Below are positions 56,205 to 64,000 of a stretch of 64,000 bases of DNA, piece after piece (position 1 is the first letter of the stretch; each line of letters begins with the position of its first letter). The notes below the pieces were generated by a model that was given only the letters and a program-made list of their open reading frames with translations, ran no database searches and was not told the DNA's origin. The DNA is taken from assembly GCA_916613615.1 (NCBI GenBank), contig OU744725.1, positions 54,211,575-54,275,574 on the forward strand, written 5' to 3'. The stretch is from Steromphala cineraria (Eukaryota > Mollusca > Gastropoda > Trochida > Trochidae). The position numbers and the translations under genes are program-made.

Positions 56205-58414
56205 TGCCTATTCCAAGAATGTAAACGTACAAGAGTATAATGGTACAACAAGTGAAGATATCAATAACACAGATGAACATTTAGACTGCCATGTTTTAAA
56301 TGACTCTATTTCATCAAAGGAAATAAGCGAAGCAGCACTACGGCTGAAAAGAAGTAAATCGTCAGGTGAAGACTTTGTAGAAAACGATTATATTATTGAC
56401 TCCATAGATTTATTTATCCCCTTCTTAGAGAAACTATTCAACGCAGTTCTTGACACGGATGAAGTTCCTGAGGCATGGTTAATTGGGGTAATCAAGCCAT
56501 TATATAAAGTAAAGGTGACCCTAGTGATCCTAATACATATAGATCAATTACAAGGTGTCTTGGTAAACTCTTTACTAGTATACTCAACTCCAGATTATCC
56601 AACTTTTTGGATACTAACTCTTTATTATCTTCTTGTCAATCTGGTTTCCGAAAAGGTTACTCCACAATTGATAATATGTTCATTCTCAGTTCAGTTATCG
56701 AATTTTTGAAACATTCTAAGAAGAAATTGTACTGTGCTTTTATTGACCTTTCAAAAGCTTTTGATAATGTTTGGAGAGTTGGACTCTAGTCAAAAATGTT
56801 AGCTTATGGTATCCACGGTAAATTCCTTACATTAGTACAACATATTTATTCAAATATTAAATCATATATTGAATTCAACCATAAGAAGTCAGCTTTTTTC
56901 CCAAGCTTTTCAGGGGTCCGTCAGGGTGAAAATCTTTCACCATTATTATTTTCTATCTTCATAAACGATCTAGAATCATGGTTGAAACGCAATGGCGTCG
57001 ATATGTCTGTTCAAAGTAATATGTAGATTTTTTTCAATGGCGATGCTTGTATTGTTATATGCTGACGATACAGTCTTATTTGCTACGTCAGCGCCAGCAC
57101 TACAGAAATCATTGGACTGTTTTCATGTATATTGTGAGAAATGGAATTTGACTGTTAATAGTAATAAAACTAAGATATTTATATTTGGAAGTGGTACGCG
57201 TAGGGTAAACAAATTGTCATTTTCCTATGGCGAGGAGGAGATTGAAATAGTTGATAATTACAATTACCTGGGTTTTAATTTTCACAAAAATAGAAAATTT
57301 ACTTTTGGGCTGAAAGAGCTTGCAACACAGGCTAAAAGATGTATGTATTTATTATTGAAAATGTCAAGGAACAACGATTTACATCTTGATTGTGTTATTA
57401 AAGCTTTCGATGTCATGAATTTACCTATCATCTTATATAGATCCGAAATATGGGGTTGTGTTAATTAACTTTATATTGATATCCTTGAAAATGTACATAT
57501 TAAGGTCTTAAAACTAGCTACGGGACTCAGATTGTCTACCCCCAATTTTATGTTATATGGTGAATTAGCATTTATGTTTCAAAGAGAATTATTGGTTTTT
57601 GCATAAACTGAACACATCCCTATCTCACATCTCAAGTTATCATCAATAGTCTTGAACTTCATGTCACTTGTTAGTGCAGTTAATAATCACTCTTACCCAT
57701 GGCTCAACACTGTTGAAAATATCTTAGATTCATGTGGACTCAGTTATGTTTATAATTATCCTGGTCGTTATAGTCGAATATGGCTACTTAATAAAGTCGA
57801 AGAAATTCTTAAAGATCAGTTTTATCAAAATTGGAGGAGCGCAGTACAAATAATATTATGTTCTAAAGGTTACTATTACAAGTTGATAAAGGCCCGACCA
57901 TCATTAGAAGAATATCTGTGATTACCCAAATATATAAGTTATCCTTTATTAAAATTCAGAACGTCTAACCATTACCTTCCTGTTGAGACAGGACGTTGGA
58001 AGAATATCCCAAAAGAAAATAGGATTTGTACATTATGTGATTCGCCGTCAATTGCTGATGAATTCCATTATTTATTTCGCTGTCCAGCTTTTCATGAAAC
58101 TAGAAACAAATATATTGCTGAAAAACTCCTCAAATTCTCAAACATTTTATCTTATAGGCAGATATTTACATCTTCTAACTTTATTTTTCTTAGAAACCTG
58201 GCAAAGTTTATAAATGTTATATCATTCACTATTCATAAAGCTTGATTATACTTGTGTATGTTGACGTGTCAATTTAATGAAAAAATCTTCTTTTAAAGAA
58301 TGAATGTATCCCATATACTTTGTTTGAAACCACAGCCATTTTGACTTTTGTACATATACATTATATTTCTTTGTACTCTCATACCACCTATGGTGGTTTT
58401 TGGAGAATAAAGTG
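56205..58414 (+). pseudogene. 5'-truncated LINE (second lineage), stops and frameshifts
   Basis: Pieces in order: ISEAALRLKRSKSSGED (56300s); SCQSGFRKGYSTIDNMF and AFIDLSKAFDNVWRVGL (56607-56789); a TAG, then MLAYGIHGKFLTLVQHIY and GVRQGENLSPLLFSIFINDLESWL (to 57026); YADDTVLFATSAPALQKSLD with the catalytic YADD at about 57058; and YNYLGFNFHKNRKF plus LPIILYRSEIWGCVN (to 57468). Later, CTLCDSPSIADEFHYLFRCPAF near 58030-58090 is the C-terminal zinc box. It ends with GAGAATAAAGTGAAG near 58414. It is a CR1/I-like polymerase, distinct in sequence from the 47-kb LINE. The endonuclease is absent. No clear target duplication is found. Confidence 0.85.
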
Positions 58415-58469
58415 AAGTCGATGTCCGAGGAAGCGATCGCAGGGCAGGAGGTCAGAAATACGGCCCACC

Positions 58470-58498
58470 GATTGGTCGAAAGACTGAAGGGGCGGGGC
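58470..58498. promoter_or_regulatory. CCAAT box and GC box close together
   Basis: GATTGGTC (inverse CCAAT) at 58470-58477 and GGGGCGGGG at about 58489-58497 lie within 30 bases, directly after the LINE end. GCGATCGC palindromes flank at about 58433. This could be a host promoter, but no exon is visible on either strand nearby. Confidence 0.25.
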
Positions 58499-58499
58499 C

Positions 58500-59608
58500 T
58501 AATGGATCGGTCTATTAGGCAAGGTTTGGTTAGGTGATCAAAAACATAGCGTAGGTTGTTTTGTATGTCTATTTATTACACTCTCGTTGAAGATACGACA
58601 GTTGTGAAACAATGACTTGTTATTCAACACTGTTGTGAAACTTTGCACGTGAAAGCGATCGCATCCGGAACTACTTTCTGCCGTCGTATGACAAGTTATC
58701 GGTTGATGCATTTTTTCGAAACGAAAGATTAAACGAGATGAAAATGAATTCATTTTAAAACGTGTTTAGGCCTACAGTATCTGTTTATGTCCGAGAAACA
58801 ATAAAAAGAATCAGAGATACCAGCACAACATTACCAATCAGCGTTCATTTCAAATGTAAACATGATCTCGGAATCAGGTTCAAGTCGGCATGGTAGAGGT
58901 CATCCCTTCCGATATCGGTCGATTCTTGAAATGTCAGCGTCAGTACTAACTGATAATTGTCGGTGGTTCCGTAAGCAACGATGTAAGCAATGTTATCTTT
59001 ATGGGTAACAAGTTCAAATTCGGCGAAACGCTTTTTAAAGGTTTTTAGAGTTATCTCCCTTGCAACCCTGTAAGCTCCTAGCGACGTTTAGCAACTCCAC
59101 GACGAGTTCGCATTTCAAAGCAGTGGTCTTTTTGTTTTAGAATTAATTGAGATGAAATTTTAAATTGAAGAGGGTATTCCCCAATCTATCCTCATAATGG
59201 AACGCAAACAAGGACATTGTTCCTCCAACTGACACTAACTCACTTACTGAATCACGCTTGAAAACGCACATTCCGATGACGTCACAATCACTTGACATTC
59301 ATTCACACAATCTAACGTTCATTCGCACAATTCAGCGACATATGTTTTTGTTCAATCGCCAATTTGTGTTTGTCGGAACTATTACAAACACATAATTGAA
59401 TGAGAGCTTTTGATTTGTATTGTTCAAAATTAAAGCTGTTATCATAACTCATTAATTAAGGGATTTACTCATGACCTATTTGTTCATGTTTCAAAGTCCA
59501 TATGATGACGCTATGCATCCATTGTAAGAATTGTATTCCTACGCACAGCTACGCGAATTGAAAGCAAAAAATTTTCAGTTTATCTTATTTATTTAAAGAT
59601 TGTTATAA
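58500..59608. other. Gene-free stretch
   Basis: No supportable gene. A 71-codon minus ORF (58753-58538) has no motif. Confidence 0.45.
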
Positions 59609-59760
59609 ATAACATACTAAACTCCGTCCAGTTTAATAACATATTTATGAAACTCGTGGATAGTATTTGTATTTAACTCGCTTTCGCTCGTTAATTACGA
59701 ATACCATCCACTCGTTTCATAAATATGTTATTAAACTGGACGTCGTTTAGTATTCTCTAT
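59609..59760. mobile_element. Foldback element (about 150 bp)
   Basis: Two arms of about 70 bases pair closely, with GTCCAGTTTAATAACATATT and TTTATGAAACTCGTGGAT on the left and their inverses on the right. The small loop contains ACTCGCTTTCGCTCGTTA. The arms share a CTCGTTTC core with the hairpin at 1276-1361. Confidence 0.82.
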
Positions 59761-61171
59761 GTATTGTCTGCTCCACAGTATATGTGTCTCGTTCAAGTTG
59801 TTGTATTGTACATATTGTATATTATGCTCGTTTTCTTTCTGTCGAGTTTTTATTTGGAATGAAATTAGTGATGTTATTTCTATTTTGTCATTTATCATGA
59901 GGCTGCATTCTGTAACCGGGCAACAGCATGGTTTGAGTTTACCAGTTGATGAATGAAGGTGCTAGTTATTGCATTTACATCTGAGAGAAACACATTGGTA
60001 AAATAAATCACACAACACAAAGTCTTATCACAAGGACACGTAGTTTCTCTGTAGTTGGTAAAACCACGCCTGTTACATAATCAATCCTTGTGCTACGAGG
60101 ACTTCGTGGGATAACACATTAATAAATATAAACAGTAAGTACATTCAAATCATACGTGTATCACAAAACACCGTATGTGGACAGATTTCAACACCTTTTG
60201 TTGCACACATTTTATTACCTTCAACGACAATGATTCATAAATCAGTGTGACCCAAATCAACCAACAAAATATACAATCACGTCATGTACATTATATATAC
60301 CTTCCCAATAAATTGTAATGTTTATCACCAATATATATCATCTTACCAAACGGTAAATAAAAAGTTATGATAGACAAGGAACATGGATGTGCTGATTGGG
60401 CATAGCTTGTGATTTTATTTGGAATTTCTATTATTAGAATTTAAAGTTAGTTATTTGAAAAAAAATAATTAACATTTTTATCCAGACATTTAACAAATAG
60501 TAAAGCTTTCTACATATTTAGCTCCGATAACGCCTCACTTCATTGGTTTTTTTTAAAATGATTTACTTTATTATTTCATTTCATGAACAAACTAGCAAAC
60601 CAGCATCCTAACAAACAAGATTACAAGAAAAACTAGAGGTGACCATGGATAATTAACAGTACACAAACAATCAACAAACGTGTTTGTGACACAATGATGT
60701 TTGACAGTTTACTAAGTGACAAAGCTATTTAAGCATTACTACAAAACAAATTGATAAAGCTATTCAACCATGTTGGTGTTTATCTGATAAGCATATTTCG
60801 GTATGGCAAGGAAGCCTTCATAATCTAAAAGAAATTCTGTGTTTGGAATAAATGTCAGTAATACTACGGATTAACAACACATATTTATAACCGCTTGAAT
60901 TTGAAATCTTCAGATCACCCACACTTTAGATCACCCAAAACATTCGTTCCTTAATATGGCCATCGTAAGAACTTTTCTTCAAGAAAGTATTGGCTAGCAT
61001 TTCTCTTATTCATATGCAAGTGTTTTAAATTAACATGTATTAAACGCCTGTCTATAATTAATAAACACTTTCTTCACAGAAAAAAGCATAACATTGGTTT
61101 AAGCAACGCCTCTCGATACACAACCATCTTGAATAGAAATATATTGTATTAGTGACATATAATTATCTGGA
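59761..61171. other. Gene-free stretch
   Basis: AT-rich, nothing supportable. Confidence 0.45.
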
Positions 61172-61526
61172 CATTTCTCCCCAAAGAGGCAGATCAAGTC
61201 ATGAAATGTTTATACAGCCTCTGTTCTATTAGGCCGAAATCCGTGGGTTTCGGCAGTTTCACCTGGCGGAAACAAATTGCACCACAATCTATTTGAATTT
61301 CTTTATCAAATGACAAGGCTTCTCGCATGGAAACGGGGGTTCATATCACAATGCTTTTGACATGATGAGCCCAACTGATGATTTTAGAACATCGTTGCTG
61401 ATTGCACAACTAACTTTGATTGCCTCATAATCAGGTATATCCCATTCTATCCCACAAAGTCAGCGTAATAGAACAGAGGCTGTATCAACATTTCATGACT
61501 TGATCTGCCATTGTGGGGATGGAATG
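61172..61526 (+). mobile_element. MULE-like MITE, copy 3
   Basis: Same orientation and content as 37860-38224 (CAGATCAAGTCATGAAA..., GCCGAAATCCGTGGGTTTCGGC..., CATTCTATCCCACAAAGTC). Ends CATTTCTCCCCAAAGAGGC and GCCATTGTGGGGATGGAATG are more diverged, and the flanking duplication is no longer clear. It is older than copy 2. Confidence 0.85.
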
Positions 61527-62185
61527 ATTTTTCGACAGATAACAGGAAATTTGGTAGGAATTATTTGCGAAAACGTCATAATATTCTTTGATTACAAGAG
61601 GTTTTTTGTGGCGTTGTCAAGTTGTATTAGTAATAAACTGCTTTAATACACAAAATAAGGAACACATTGTAAAAACCTCAAACGCTGAGTAATATTACAG
61701 TTAATAAAAATTCCTTACCCAACAGGGCAACTCTATGTAGTCTACAACGAAAGTAAAAAAGAAAAGTACAACAAAACCTTGTCTTATCAAACGGGAATTT
61801 ACATTGTTTCACAAATGTTTGCCTCAGACTTCTAAACAGTGAAAATATAGAAACCACAACAGTACCAATTAGTGCACAGCCGTATTAATAAGCTTGATAT
61901 CATGACCCCAAGGTTTTCCCTAGAAGGAAGATCAAGTACACGTCTAAAACAACTTGTTCAAAACAACTAAAAAAGTAGTATAATCGATCATTCGAAGTTG
62001 TTTATAAACTCAAAAATGTTATTATATATTCATGTACTAACTAAAATGATAGTATTGTTACCAACAATGATAACTTATTTGAATCAAGGTTGCAATCTTT
62101 TAGTCTTAAATCGCATGAATTACACTTGGAACAATTAGTCATAATCTTACTGACTTAAGTCTTGTAGTTTTGTAGTCATACAAAC
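61527..62185. other. 3' flank of PHYHIP-like copy B
   Basis: AT-rich. It probably includes the 3' UTR of the minus-strand gene. No other feature seen. Confidence 0.4.
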
Positions 62186-64000
62186 TTAGATATTACAAAT
62201 TGAACATCCAGGAGTTTTTGGATATCCACTTTTCGCACTGTCACCCATATTATAGGGCTTTACATCTTTGAAGTACACTTCTGATTCTCCATACTTGTCC
62301 TGAAGACTCCTGATGTCTACATTTTCAGTGTAGAAAATTTCGATATAGCATTGTTTCTTCTCCATTGCTCGAACCTTCCCATCTTCCAGGAACAAAAATG
62401 GGTTGTTTGCTTTGTCCAGGAGGAGTTGGAAGTCATTGCAAAAGTTGTCAGTTTCTGTGCCTGGTCTGGTGAGGACAAGGGTTATATAGTGGGGTCCGCC
62501 AACGCAGTAGAAGTCAGCGAAGTAGAGGTTGGTTTCTTCGTTGAAAAGAGCACTCACCGGGATATATAGACGACAGTCCCCAAAAGGAGAATTATCCTTT
62601 GCATAATGAGCCTTGAAGAAGAGTCCACTGATGTTTCTGTTGATAGCTGAATGTGGATCGCCGTTGTTGTCTTTCAAGTGTGTTTCCATCAAACCCTTTC
62701 GTCCATTCATGATTTCATCAAACACTGCCTTTGGTTTAGTTCTGTGCAGGAACTGGACATCAAATGATGTGGTCGACTGAAAGAAATCCACTGCTTTTTG
62801 TTTCAATCTTCTCAACTCTTCCTTTGTCATGACTGAAAGGATAAATAATAGGACCCCGTGTTTTCAAAAAAATAAGAACTTAAATGAAAGTAGCACTTAA
62901 ATAATGATACAAGCAAAACCAAAATTGAATGTTACCAATTTCAAGAATAGATATTAAACTAGAGGATCATGCATTTTGCATTAAATTATATCCATAGGGG
63001 CAATTTGTTTTTGTTTTCAAAACACGAGCTTCTGTCATATTAGATATGCTCTTATGTAATCTATAAATGATTGTCCTTTAAAGGAAAACTTCTATTTTAG
63101 TTGTTAGCAAACAAAGTTCCCCGAAAGCGTTTTAAGGTCCAACTCAAAATGGTAACAGGTACTCATAATTGCTTGGCTCGAATTAATAGATTAATTGAAA
63201 AGTGTTATCAACATGAGACAATTTCCTTTGTTTCCCTTTGTTCATAAAAATATAACCCGGGCTAACACCACCCTTTATATACATACAGGTCTGGATTACT
63301 CCGTCATACAGAGACACTTTTCAGTATGAGGAAACAGTAACATTATAATAAGTGGGAAGGACAAGACCAAAAGTCCACATCAGTGTATCCACTTAACAAG
63401 GATCAGATTTACGTAGTCATTTGAGGACATTTACGAATATTTTGTTAATGTGATATACAAGAACAAAGCAGACTTGAAGACTACATCGGAGATGGAATAA
63501 TATTGCAAGCCTTCTATCAAAAGAATCATAATGATGTTAGTGTTAGGGTAACTGTGTCATGCCACGACATTGTTAATACTTAATTAAACATAGACATATT
63601 TTAAACGAGGTACAAACCATGGATGGAAAAAACATTGCAATCATTCTATCCAAAGAATCTCAATGATGTAACAGTTTGGGAAACAGCATCACGTCCCAAC
63701 ATTATCAATAAACAATGTATTAAACGAGGTACAAACCAGATTTAAAGATGACGTCGGAGATGCGACCACACTGAAAGCTCTCTTCATCCCGGGTCAGTTC
63801 CACCACTGCACACTTGTAGATGGTCTTGGTAGGGAATGTGAGCGGTATTTCTATTTCAGGAGAGGTGGGCGTGGTCAGCATCAGATACTTCGTTGTTACG
63901 TATGTGATGTTTTTCAGTCCGAAGATCATCAGAATGGGCTTGTTGATTTGAGACTCATCAGACAGAAACACACTGTATGTGTTTGGTGGAGTGAGACGTG
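62186..64000 (-). CDS. PHYHIP/PHYHIPL-like gene, copy B (3' part, runs off the window)
   Basis: Two exons: 64000-63737 (fibronectin-III-like part, open at the window end) and 62832-62186 (C-terminal domain, ~214 aa). The donor AAATCTG|GTTTGTACC is in phase 1 and the acceptor ATCCTTTCAG|TCATGAC continues it, giving SDVIFKSVMTKEEL. The last exon carries the family phrases LKDNNGDPHSAINRNISGLFF, ALFNEETNLYFADFYC and PKTPGCSICNI, and differs from copy A at roughly one residue in five or fewer. Exon structure is as in vertebrate PHYHIP-like proteins, where a fibronectin-III domain precedes the C-terminal region. No damage is visible, so this is the better functional candidate of the pair. The N-terminal exons lie beyond 64000. 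Confidence 0.82.
63370..63736 (-). repeat. Degenerate tandem copies of the exon-end region in copy B's intron
   Basis: On the minus strand TGGTTTGTACCTCGTTTAA occurs right after the exon (63739-63721) and again about 118 bases further (63621-63603). A third, looser unit holds CATCTCCGATGTAGTCTTCAAGTC (about 63495-63472). Copy A's intron keeps only the distal part. The units are non-coding relics of local duplication. Confidence 0.6.

Overview
This window looks like eukaryotic nuclear DNA from a mollusc, most likely a bivalve. It is AT-rich and intron-bearing, with very low gene density. It is packed with mobile elements: a DIRS-type tyrosine-recombinase retrotransposon, an intron-containing hAT transposon, 5'-truncated LINEs, tRNA-derived SINEs, several MITE families, and many copies of the 'AGCTCATC...(CCGT)n...145-bp tandem core...GATGAGCT' repeat that I associate with mollusc genomes. 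Nothing in it is bacterial or organellar. The bivalve assignment is inference from repeat style, not from a marker gene.

Layout. 0-2.2 kb: gene-free, with two hairpins and a CRE-like cluster. 2.2-7.4 kb: one apparently complete DIRS element on the minus strand, with 111-bp inverted terminal repeats, an internal complementary region and intact reading frames. 8.4-8.7 kb: candidate promoter and first coding exon. 10.2-13.3 kb: a TTAA-flanked MITE, a tandem duplication and a foldback. 13.7-19.07 kb: an apparently complete hAT transposon with a four-exon transposase gene, inserted into an older tandem-core repeat with a 5-bp AGCTG duplication and itself carrying a nested copy of that repeat family. 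19-27.3 kb: a graveyard of three tandem-core repeat families. 28.4-29.8 kb: an ACGTT-rich tandem array. 29.8-31.9 kb: a GC-rich, decayed, second DIRS-lineage element with a CAAGCGC-rich leader. 32-38.3 kb: a segmental duplication, a SINE, and MITEs of two families. 39.2-40.5 kb: the best tandem-core repeat array (about nine 146-bp units).

The only host gene family I recognise is at 40.67-44.64 kb (+): spliced exons encoding a fibronectin-like region followed by a PHYHIP/PHYHIPL-type C-terminal domain. A close paralogue lies in the opposite orientation at 62.19-64.0 kb (-), running off the window end. The two copies are convergent. The roughly 17.5 kb between them holds a LINE with an 11-bp target duplication, a Tx1/L1-like LINE tail, a second LINE, a SINE foldback and a MITE. 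The plus-strand copy has lost the splice donor that the minus-strand copy keeps, so it may be decaying or may make a shortened protein.

The most interesting items are: the DIRS element whose 766-codon RT-RNase H frame is wholly nested in a 1366-codon Gag-to-recombinase frame; the hAT-in-repeat nesting with a readable empty site; the convergent PHYHIP-like paralogues with donor loss; and three unrelated-looking repeat families sharing a CCGTCC-like leader plus 130-165-bp tandem core.
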